NCBI RefSeq assembly: GCF_021155775.2
Contig: NC_060233.1
Coordinates: forward strand, 9,736,782 to 9,800,781
Source of the DNA: Neodiprion pinetum
Lineage: Eukaryota > Arthropoda > Insecta > Hymenoptera > Diprionidae
Reading direction: 5' to 3'
Length of the DNA stretch: 64,000 bases
Shown here: in pieces, positions 48,001 to 60,081 of the stretch
Numbering within the stretch: position 1 is the first letter of the stretch
Layout: each line of letters opens with the position of its first letter
Notes under the pieces: model-generated
Database searches by the model: none
The model's input: only the letters and a program-made list of their open reading frames with translations
What the model was told of the DNA's origin: nothing
Made by a program: the position numbers and the translations under genes

Positions 48001-51000
48001 CAGTTTTAACAACTCAAAGTTGTCCATTCGCGTTGCGTTCTTTCTTCGCTATTAAGTATTGAGTAAAGAATTTGTTCGATTCTGTATACAAAACGTTTTA
48101 CAAGTCAAAATAGATTAGGTGGATAGACTCGGAATGTGAAATTCTGGTGTTAAGCCATCTATACGGTTACTTTCGGAATACCGATCTTTCTGAATCGTAC
48201 GATTCTGAATAATGATCCTTCTGCATTATGGATATCTGTTTTCTGCCGTTTCTAGACGATGAAGTTCTAAATGTTATTTTTATAATATTTGGACATTTGA
48301 GGATATCAAACTTTCTACAAATTTATTCTCTGGAATATTGACTCTATACGTTATTAAATTCTGCATCTCTGAATTCTTGCATTAACGTTTTCTGAAGTAA
48401 GTGGATTCGGATAATATAGCCCTCTACTATAAATACATTTTAGGTAAGCTGTAGCTTCTTATCGGGCACTATTCGGGACTTAAAATTTCTAATAGTATCT
48501 GTTCTCTCATGTTTGTTATTCGTATTTGTTAAATTCGGAATTCTGGCCATTCCGATTTTCGGTTTTTCTGATTTCGTACCCCCACCCGCTGTGTGAGTAT
48601 ATATTAACTTTCGGAATTTCACTCCATCGAAACTTTATATTTCGGAACTTTGCTCTATCGTAACTTGAAGTTTCGACGATTCGAAACTTTGTTGTATCTT
48701 CAAAGTTTGATTTCTCCGCTTCAAGTTTCGTCGCCAAATCATTCGTAATTAGGCGCTTTCGTAACTCTTCAAATTCGTAACTTCAGCCCCGCCCCGAAAT
48801 TCGGATCGCACGTTTTTTCTCAGAAACTTGAACCTTCTCGTAATCAAGTAACTCAAAGGTAGTACCTGTAAGATATCCGGAGAGCGTTCATCTCGTCCTC
48901 CGCGCACGACCGTCTCCCGGGTCCTGTTCATCTTTTTTTCTTTTTTACGCTCCCAACAATGCAACGAAACAAGGAATAGCTCTCTCGAGGACAGTTTCTA
49001 CCTCGTGCTTCGGTAGCGCGAGCATTCTTCACCGAGATATTACCTATACATAGTTTAGCCGTGCCCCGAGTTTCGGTATTTAATACACGCATTTTATAAT
49101 ACGGAGGAATTATGAATATTCTCACGCGTTGCTTCCCTCGGCTGTGAAACTTTTAAAAACCACTTCAACCCTCTCGTCATTGTAATTACGGTTACATTTC
49201 CAGTCTTATTCTTCCTTCCATTCGTAAAGATCATTTTACACGCTCAGCTGATGGCTCAGTTTTTCATTGCGCTGATAAAAATGATTGTGAATTTTCCACC
49301 CATATCCCGTACGAAAGGTTGTTGATTTGCAAATTCGGTGGAATGACGTAACTTACTGCGTACTTGTCTTAAACTTGCAATGACAATTTTTGAGTTTTCT
49401 AAAATTTATAGGAAACGACACAACAAAAGTAATGTTAATTTACTAAATTGTGTCGTATATTGATTAAACGGTACATTTATGGTGAATTCGCTGTTCCGTA
49501 TCCGAATAAAACTTCCAATAAAATGTAGGAAGTTTCACAGAAAAATTTTTAACACTCCGACAATGCGTCAAATTTTGGCCAGAAAAATTTCTAGGTACCA
49601 AGAGATTTCAGTGCAATGATTATCGTTAAAATGTCGTTAGAAATATATCGTTCTAATTACAAGAAAATATTTTACAAGCATGTAACTTTTTGATGCGATT
49701 ATATTTGTCGATACTTTACCTTCTGGTTAACAGAAAGATTAAATCTATTAATTGTGTCCAGTTGATAACATTTTTCCAGATATCGTCACGATAGTTCATT
49801 TACATTTTTCACTCGGGACTGTATTTTGCGATTATTATGGTATAAAATGAGAATAATTGATAGTATGAGTATAATAGTAGCCTTAATAAAAAATTTCTCT
49901 GCGCGGATAACTGCGAGGTCTGGAAACTACAGGATAACTTCTTTAGCTGATTAATAACAACGGATTAAATTTGCCAACCAAGTGCAGAGATATTCAAGCT
50001 GACGTTTCATCGTCTCATTGCAGCTGCAGTCTCAAGGCAAGAGTATAGGTACATGATGGCGGAATCGTCTAATTGTTATAAGTTGGAAACAAACTTGATG
50101 CGCTGCAGTTTCAAAACTCGTTGTAACAGCTGAGACAAGTTTTGATTGGCTAAATCTTTTAATTACTGTGAAAAACTTTACTCCGAACAAGACGGTGACA
50201 TTTCCGAAAGACATTTCTTCTTCGCTTGATTGTGTAACTTGGTGAACTGCAACCGTTTGTCAAGGTCATTAACAACTGAATTTTTTCACGATTGAATTGT
50301 TATAAATCGAGTGGTTAATCGCTTGTGAAATTTGGTGTACAGCGGTACGTGAATGTTTGGAAACTTTTGAAATACCATTAAAAATTTTGTACAATCTTTG
50401 ACATTTTTCAAAATCCCTTGAGGTCATATCAAATCAATTGAAATCTTTTGAAATTTTTTGAAATCCTTGAAATCGTTGTAAGTTTTATTAAATCTTTAAA
50501 ATCTTTTTCAATCTTTGAAATTTCATTAGTAACCTTGTGAAATTTTTTGAAATCCTTTGAAACTATTTGAATTTATTGAAATCATTATAAATTGTATGGA
50601 ATCTTTGAAATTCTTTGAAACCATATGAAACCTATAAAATATTTTGAAATCCTTGAAATCCTCTGAAATCCGTGAAATCTTTTGAAATCATTTGAAATCT
50701 TCTGAAATCGTTAGAAATTTTGTGAAATCTGTGAAATATTTTGAAGTTGAAATCCTTTGAAATCGTTTAAAATCTTCTGAAATCATTAGAAATTTTATAA
50801 AATCTGTGAAGTCTTTTGAAATCCTTTAAAATCTTATAAAATCTTGAGATCTTGGAATCGGGTATACACGAAAATTATGATCGATTGAGCCCTCGGTACA
50901 CGGAATCACGATCATGACTTGGAAGACCGTCTCGTCACCGCAATGATCTTCACCTCGCTCGTCATCTCGCTGTCGGTAATTTTTCCGCACCCTATACTTG

Positions 51001-54000
51001 GAAGTTCCTGAAACCGAGTGCGCTTCCGTAATGCGACGACGGCGTCGTGACGTCGTGAAGAAAATGCAGACTCGTTGTCGCGCCGAATATGCAGGTAATT
51101 TATCAGTTCGCGTGGTTCTCGGCAGGCACATTGCATGCGTGTTAGAAAGCGCTCAATCCGAAGTTTCGAGAGAGCGTCTTATCTCAGCTCGGGGGTAAGT
51201 GAAATGGAATAGGAAAATTAATGGGGTACGTAGATCTTCGAGTCGCAGGGTGCAACGGCCTGTTAGAGGTGCAATTCGCTGTCGCGATATCCTACCTTAA
51301 GCAGACATTACAGTCCAAGTCAAATTTCAGTTAAAGTCAATTCGCTCTTCGTCGGAGGAATATTTTTTTTTCAACGGAGCGAAATCATTCGCTTCGTACT
51401 CTCAACATATGGACAAAAATCTATGGACGAACTTTGGCTGTCGATATATTTTGAGATAAAGGTACTATACCAACAGATCCAAACGATCATCGGTCGCACT
51501 ACCGAACTAGAATTTATAAAATTCCCAAGTTTTTTCACGCATGACGAAGAAGAGTGACACGAAAAACGAACACGTAAGTGACGAAGCGAATTTTCGACGA
51601 TTTTTCCCTTACTTATTCATTTCTTCTTCTTTGCAACGATAAGTAGAACGGTTAGGATCGTGCCGAACAAAGTGAAATCGGAAATGTTGCAGTTCTCGGT
51701 CGTATTGACGAGTCTTCCGTACCGAACTCGCATCGCGGTTGCGCTGCACGATACCAGGCAGATAAACGAGTGGAAAGGGAGGAGAAAGGGGTTGGCGAAC
51801 AACATGAAAAAGGAATGAATTTTCACCCGACTGGACCGTTTTCCCCGTATTCCTCATCGCCCGTGCTTCTGTTACACCGGTTTCGTACGTAAACGTGAAT
51901 GCACAGACGCTTGGAAATAGGAAACGAACTTAGCCGAGCATCGTGCACCGCATATAATATACGTTGGTATACATGCAGGGTAGTTTTATCGCAAAACGAT
52001 ACGTGTACGCGATCCGTGGGCGCAATTAATTCACCGAGATCTCCGCGTTGGCTCGTTGTATAAATCTCGACGTGTATAATTTCTCGGGGGGCGGGGAAAT
52101 TTTACCCGGAATTTTACCGCGTTCGCAAAACCGTATCGTTGGAATGAACCCAATTAAAGTTACGCTGCAGCCACGCTGATTGTCGGATTCGTTACGAGAT
52201 GTGATATTTTTTAAATCACATCATTTGTCATTCCGCGAGCGGATTTTCTGCTTCAGACATTGAGATATGTACCGAAAATTTATACTTCGAAGGAATATTA
52301 CCCGAGAATTGTGCAAGCGACGTTTCATGCCAATTCCATCAATTTTCACATTTTCGTAATTAATTTTGTTGAACATTTTTAGACAATGATAGCGTATCTG
52401 TATTGTTAACCTCTATCAATTATTTATTCATCAGCTCACTCTTGGGTTACAAATAATAATCGATCTCAAATTCTTAAAGAGTTTTACATTTTTTTTTTCA
52501 AATTCACGACAAATTATCAAGAATTTTAGCGAAACTACGAAAATAATATCGGATTGGTTTTTCGCTTTATGCAAAACCGACTACAACGAAATATTTGGCA
52601 TTTTTGAAAAAGTTTTTGGCGCAGAAGAAAAGAAAAAAAATGAATTTCGTGCTTTACATATGATTTCATTAGGTTTGATACAGTTGAAATTATTTTATAG
52701 TTCGATTCAAAATTTTCTAACCTTTGAATCTTTGATTTCTGTTAATACGAAATTTTCAGAATACTGAAGAAAAGAATTTCGTTACAGGACAGATTTTAAA
52801 ACGATCACCGTGGATTGTAAATTTTTTTTAAAGGTGGTAATACGAAATTTTTCCAACGTTTACAACTCGAGAAATTAATCAGCTTGACAGTCGTTTTTTT
52901 TTTTCTAGTTCCTCTACTAACTCATAAAATATGCAACGTCACGGATAAGATTGATTAATACTTTCCTATGTACTGAGAATCAACCGAATAAAAACTGTAT
53001 AGCCTGAAACTGTTCGCAGCTGCTACAGCATCGATAAAATCGTCGCATCCAGCTTTTGAGAAACGAGGGAATGGAAAACATCTCCTAGACATCCGATTCA
53101 CTGACCTTATCACCACGCGTCCAGAGTTGCATAAGATGCATGTGTACGAAATACATATATTTATGGATCCGGTATCCAAGTTGAAAAGTTATTGGATTTT
53201 ATCCGGGCGAAAATTTAGCTATAGCAAAAATTTCTCTCATCGTCGGCTGGGAGAAGAAGCATTGGAAATATGAAATTGCTTCTGTGGTGTAAAACGGCTT
53301 GCGGATGTTCGCTACTTCGGAAAGCTCTCATCTATTTTTTTATTCGTTTCATTCAACTTTTTCCACATCGTATACCCGAATCGAAAATCCAATATACCTG
53401 CAGGAATACTCAAGTTTTCATACATGCGCTATAAAAATACGCTACAGCGTTTAACAGTTCGCATAAGATTGTATTTTCGTAAAAAAATTTGCAGAAAGGG
53501 TTACCGATTATTATAACTCTGACGCTCTTCAACCATAAAGTGCGAAGCTTATTTGTAACTGACGTAAGTTGTTCCGGAAAAAAAACCTTCAAACTTTTAA
53601 ATCAACAATTTCCTCTTTCAGTTGAACCCTTTCACTTAGATCCAATTTTTGGATATTTAGAGAATTTTGCAACATATTTCTTTGCGGTTTATTGCTATTT
53701 TTTTCATAGTATACTAATAGTTATTCAATACTCGAAAGTCATTATTGCGATATGATGTAAATTATCATTGTTAGAAACAAGATGATTGAAGAAAATCGTG
53801 CAAATTGAAGGATTAATTCATTTCCGAAAAAGTTACCCCCGAACTCGTATACACGTTTTGCATACATTGTGAGTTTTTGGGGTCGCTGATTACGAATCTG
53901 AAATCAGATTTTGAAAATTTTATGTGACGCGAATCCAATCAGCGACCTCGAAAACTCCCGCATAGAATTTTTTGACCAAATTCGATCAAATTTGAAAGTT

Positions 54001-57000
54001 TCTTCCGTCATTTTGAATTTCTGAAATCTGATTTCAGATTCGTAATCAGCGATCTCTGAAAACCAGAGAATGCTGTCTTGTCATTAAAGTTGATTCAGCA
54101 CAACGATGTGTAACTCAAGAGTTTAAGGTGACATCGTATAAAGTTCAACTTTATTTAACATTCTTTACTTCAACCGTTTATAAACCTCGATGTTATCGTA
54201 CAAATCGTGTCTCGAAACCTTTTCGAATTTTAACCAACCAACTTTTGATCCACCTCTGAAGCGTATCGAAACTCGGAATTAACGTACGATTCGAATGTCT
54301 GAGAAATTTCAAACTGCACGCTTCGCGATCCGATGAGAATGGTGGAAGAATCGCCGGAGTTTTACGTTTGCGAAAGTGCATCGTGGTGGTGCACCATTCT
54401 CATCGTAGGTACGCATCGTGATCCGCTCGACGTTATTCCAACATCCGGCGCAATCTCCTCGACGATATTAAAGTGCGGCCAGTGTTCGTTTCTTCGATGT
54501 TTCGCGGTGCAATGCCGAGGCATGAATGACAGACCGGATATTGTGTTTCCATTTCATCCCTCGTACCGCGTATTCCCAAAGATTTCCTGGGAGAAGGACC
54601 GAGGCACCTTCCATTCCTCCGAACTTATACATTCATCTCTGGAATTATTGCACACAGGATACGTCGAATTGCTCCGTGTGCGCGCACCGTGAGCTTATAA
54701 GCTTCTCGAGGCAACGCGTCGTGCCGCTTCCTACGTACGAAAGCACTTTATATACGCCTGTCAAAATCATAACTGCGTATATTCAAATGCCGGCAGACTT
54801 CCGCCCGCTGCAGTTACGGCCTTGCGTTCTACATCCTCAATGTATACTTTTGCATTGTACTCGAGCCTTCCGCATTTTTCTCGAAACCTTTTTCACCCTT
54901 TCGTTTTCTCGATTCGTGCACGATATTCCCAAACTCTTTGAAAAAGCGATATGACGTCTTTACGAAATCGGGAATAAAATATCGGGTTGAACAAAAAGAG
55001 GGTAGAAAAAAAAAATTTCTCCTACACGGTATTCAATTTTTTCACTTCTTTCTCACGAGTCGCAACTGTAGGTATGAAAAATGATCGAACAAAGTCAAAA
55101 CTGGTGTTATGCGTAGAAATAAGAAATTATTTTTTTCTCAAAGTCTGATAAATTGGAAGGTTATATATTTTATAAATAACGACGTTTAATCACATCGTCG
55201 AGAACAGCCGACGAAACGATTCAAAGTCGGTGAAAACGTTACAATATAACTTTGAAACCTTTTTTTTTTTTTGTTCATTGTAAAAATGTGTTGCAGAATA
55301 ATGAACAACGAAGCTCAATATTAAGGAGATAATTGTCACGCACAGAGACAGGAAATTTAAAAAAAAAAAAAAACCTCCGAACGCCTCAATAAATTACGTT
55401 CCGACAGTGAGGCAGGCGCGCGAGGTTTTCGAAAGCTAGTTCCTTGGGTTGGTAAAAAGTTCACAACAGCTGTGAGAGGGGATGGAAATAAGTAGCCGGT
55501 AGTTAATTATAATTTATGAACCTAGGAAGGACTTTATTACGAGGCGATCTTAACACGGCTCTTTTCTAAATCCCTTCTGCACCAGCAGGGCGAATCGCGT
55601 GTACCTGGTATTGTTTTCTCAGGTCGTTTTGCGACTCGCTTAAAAAGGGAACTCAGCACAGGCTTCTCAGTGTAAGGTATTTTTGCCGTTAAAATTAACT
55701 GCCCGGCAGGGAAAAAGGAAAGGGAGGGAGTGTTGCTCTGTCGCGAGCCGGTTTAATTACCCGTACAAATTTACAGCCTATATTGATAAGCCTCTCTGCC
55801 TCGAGTCTTGTAATCAGCCCGATGCTTTCACGTCGTCGGATTCGAAAAACAAAGCAGTTTCAGCCTAAAATACGACTTTGTCACTTTAACGCCCGTATGA
55901 ATTAACCATCATTCGGCTCAGTTTATACATTCATGGATAATTGCTCGTTTCTACGCGTGTAACAACTGTTGAAGAATGAAAACAGTTGGTTGCAGGAATG
56001 AAAAAAAATTAAATATTTTTTTTCGACTCTACAGAAACCGACAATAAATTTATACACGGAGAATTCCATGGGAACTCGACCGACGTCCGATCCTAACAAT
56101 TTCTGATTTTGTTTAAAAATTTTTCTGCAATTGTCCCAACTAACAAACAATATCCTACATCTCTTCAGATTTTTTATTCAACTGCTCAATTGCTTATAAA
56201 TATTTTAAGTTATTTTGAAAGAAAACTTTTGAAAAATTCTCAACAAATTCTCAGACTGTATTTTCTATTTCAATCATTTCAAAACCGGGCCCACAATGAT
56301 ACAACTTTTTCCACTTTTTTCAGCACTTTGAATTTTTTTGCCCGACTAAAACATTGTTTCAACGGCCTGAAAATTCTTGAAAATTTCTCAAGACTTCTAT
56401 TTTTTGCTTAAAATATTTCTAGACCGGTTTCATTGCGAAGCGATGTTTGCCGTTATTATTTATCAAATTCAATTTTTATATCAAATTCGCAATGAAACTG
56501 GTCTAGAAATGTTTGGAAAAGAAATTGCAGTTTTTGACAATTTGTCGATAATTTTGAAAAAGGTCCTTTGAAAAAATCAGTTAATAAAAAGTCTAAAAAA
56601 ATTCAGAGTGCCGTTTTATGGAGTTGGAACAATTGTAGAAAAATATTTGAACAAAATCAAAAATGTTAAGCGGTAGACGTCGATTCGGATCACATGGAAT
56701 TCCCAATTTGTATGTGTTTAATTGTTCGTCAGGTCGTATGATTATTAATTCATAGGTCTTGCGCAAATTCATTTCCCTCAAAACTGCACCCAAGTATTTT
56801 CACCAATCTTTCAAGTCACCGTAAACTCTGATCCTGGTAGTAAACGTAAAAGTAACAACATTGCATCAAATTAGACAAGATATGTACAACGTATCACGAA
56901 AGGTGAAATAATTACCACCGTTTTATAGTCGAAGGTTATAAATCTTCTTCAATATTCAATCACAGAGCCGTATATTCTACATTTACAACCGTACCATTAA

Positions 57001-60000
57001 ATTGTCTCGCTTATCCACCCGAGTGTCCATAATTTTTAATAAAAAATTGATTAGCCGATAGAAAACGACTTTTTTTACAGAATTAAACGCCGCTGCATTC
57101 CGCGTTGCAACAATTCACGTTTGTAATACCAAAGTGTCACGAAAAAAGGAAGAACCGCACTTCATCCTGCGGGAATGAAAATTCCAAACGCATTACTCTT
57201 GCGTGAAATAACAGAACCTTGCCACCTTCGATGAAGGTTTTAGACACGGAAGAATAACAATCGCAAACTTGCAGCTAGTGTTTGACTAAAACATATCGAT
57301 ATACGGTGCGCGGTGCAACTTGGTGGAATGCATGAATATCGGGATCGGCGTGCACGATATTGCACTGAAAGCGATATGCATTGTGCGCAATGCGCTGCAT
57401 GCATGCCGCGAGCTAAAGTGAAATTCTAAAGTGCATAATTATCGATCATGCGGGTATATACGTAGGCCTGAATACGTACACGTGAACCTAAGGATGTGTG
57501 CGGTGCATTAGGTACGCGCTGAGAATAGTTTCAGAGTTCGCTCCATTGTCAACAATCGCTGCACACGTGGCAAGGTGTTCCATTTCACGTTCCTTCATGT
57601 ACCGCATACGTATACTTGTTATATGTATGCGTATTTATCCGTTTACAAAACAATTTTCCAGCTATAGATGCGAATACGCTTTGTAGTTGTACGTATATAC
57701 GGGGTAGTCAAAGTGAACGTGAACAAGATTTGACCCTCACCGAATTCGTCGCCGATTTATTTCCCACTTTTGCTCACCTAAACATACGTTGCCTAATTTT
57801 TTCACATTTTTTCAACCTGCCGTTTAGGAGGAGGTATCATGGATCTCATATTTTACAACTTGAAAACCGTACGCTGAGAGAAATCACTAAAACTATTTAC
57901 ATTTTTTACCACGATCGAAAAATATAGTTCTAGGTAGAAAATGAAAATATTTAGTAGTACTTTCAACAATATTCAAAGTTTTTTTTAACGATATCTGTTT
58001 TACTGAATTTTTCTAGTTACAGCTGTAACAAATGAAACATTCTCAGTATGCATTTGGAAAAAAAGTTATAAGAAGGAAAAAATCTGTTCTTCAAAATGTG
58101 CTTTTTTCTGAACTTTACAATTTTCTTCTGAGGGTCTTAGGTAAGCGTTTCAATGAAAAACGCACAAAAATCGATTTTTCTCTAGTACTGCGTTTTTGAA
58201 AAATCTTACACTTTTTATGAATTTTTTTTGATTGAAGATAAAACTTTTTTGTATTTAACTCAAAATGGACCCAGCTGTCGTTTGGAAGCTATTGATATAC
58301 GCTTCTTTTTGCGCATCAATGTAAAAGTTTCAAATCTTCCAAACTTGCCTCATCCTTTTCACCGTCAACTGTTACAAAAAAAAACTTTGAAAAACATTCT
58401 TCATCGTTTGATCCATAATTTGACGGAATTTCCAAACAATTTATTACCCTTTTTCTATCTCCAGTGGGCCAAATATAAACAGTGTCCGGATTTCGTACCG
58501 ATTTTTTAACTCTAAGGCGTTCAAAGATTTAGAGATTTGGTTCTTAATACTGAAAAAAAAAAAAAAATAATAATAAATCATCAATTTCTCACAGTATAAA
58601 TAAATTAAGCCGCTTCGAATCGTGAAATCCGCGATACCTTTTTTCTTCATTTGATTTAGTTTGACTTTTTTCACTTAGCAGTGTTGAATATGGCTTCAAT
58701 GATTCGTTTTATAAGAAATGGTTAATAAATCTTTGCTTTATCACGTTTTTGTTTCAACACTTCCCCCCAGCGTAGGTCGAAACAGTCCTCAAGGTGTTGG
58801 TTACCTTGAAATGTATCCGAGGGTTTTTCATCCGCCAGAGAAAACTGAGCCAGTCTATCCAGCACGCCTGACTCTCTAAGTCCATTGTTGTAGTCTTTCA
58901 GGACCTCTCCAATTTTCTTTTTCCTCTTATTCTTCTACGTGCTGTGTTTTCTTTTCCTTTTCTCTTCTTCTTCTTCTTCTTCTTCCGAACGGAGCATGTT
59001 CAGGTTAATCCTAAGGCTTAGATCCAAGCCCACCGCTGCATAAGATTCATTGATCTTTTCTGTCCGGGCAACTACAATAGGCTCCGAGTTTTCGATAAGC
59101 AAACTTTAATTTTCTGATACTCCGACGGTTCATCCGGGCGAATAAGAACGAAGATTGGATCAGCGCTGTCTATTTGGCTGTATATAAATTACCTCAACGT
59201 CTATATTTCAACGATTATCATGGAAATACGTCAGAAATGCAACGAACCAACTTACTGAGAAAACGATACCATAAATTGGTCTAAGAAAATTGAAAACCTA
59301 TCCATCGATGGTGAGTAACGATTGCGAATTGGTTTCGGAAAGATGAACAAGTCTCGTAGAACAAAAACTTACAAGACCGATGTCTACAAGGTGTCGAATC
59401 TTTGCCGAACGGTCATCGAACGAAGTCCGCGTAGAGATGACACGATAAATAAATCATTTTTCCGTAAAACGTAATAAAGAGTTTCGTCGTTCGAAGATAG
59501 TAACGAACCCTGAAATGTCTCATTCGGAATTGTTCGGGACGTCGTGACAGAAATGACTCTTAAATTTGTGTGGATAGGTAAATAAGAGTCTGGTACCGTC
59601 GTCACCGAGAATAAGGTTCGAATCCTCGACAGATTTTCGGTCTGTCTGTCTGTCTGTCTGGTCGGAAACAGATAATGGCAACGGTTGCCGGGGATTCGTC
59701 GGCAAGGATGAGGACAAGGACGAGGGTGAGAATCGGGCTGATTGACGGTAATTGAAGTGCGGTTGGAAGCGTCCGCAGGTTACCCGTCATATTACGAATC
59801 CATTCGTCGATTGCGCGCCGAGTTGCTTTGTGACGGACAATGTGAGAAAGAGGTGAAGTGGGTATACACGCGAGGTTGTAATAAAAGAAGGCATTCCAAG
59901 GGGCGAGTTGTGGCTATTGGATGGCTCGAGTATCGGCGTTTCGGAAAACCGTTCAACGAACCGATCAAACAACTGGAAAGAAACACCGACGTTGCAACGT

Positions 60001-60050
60001 CACAATTGTAACGCACAATAGATTGTAGAGGAATGAAGATGCGGAAGAAG

Positions 60051-60081
<31 letters not shown>

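Noticed and set aside
59615..59625. Perfect tRNA B-box sequence GGTTCGAATCC
   Set aside because: The T-stem does not extend beyond the box (TAA against TCG), there is no anticodon arm or acceptor stem, and no convincing A-box lies upstream.
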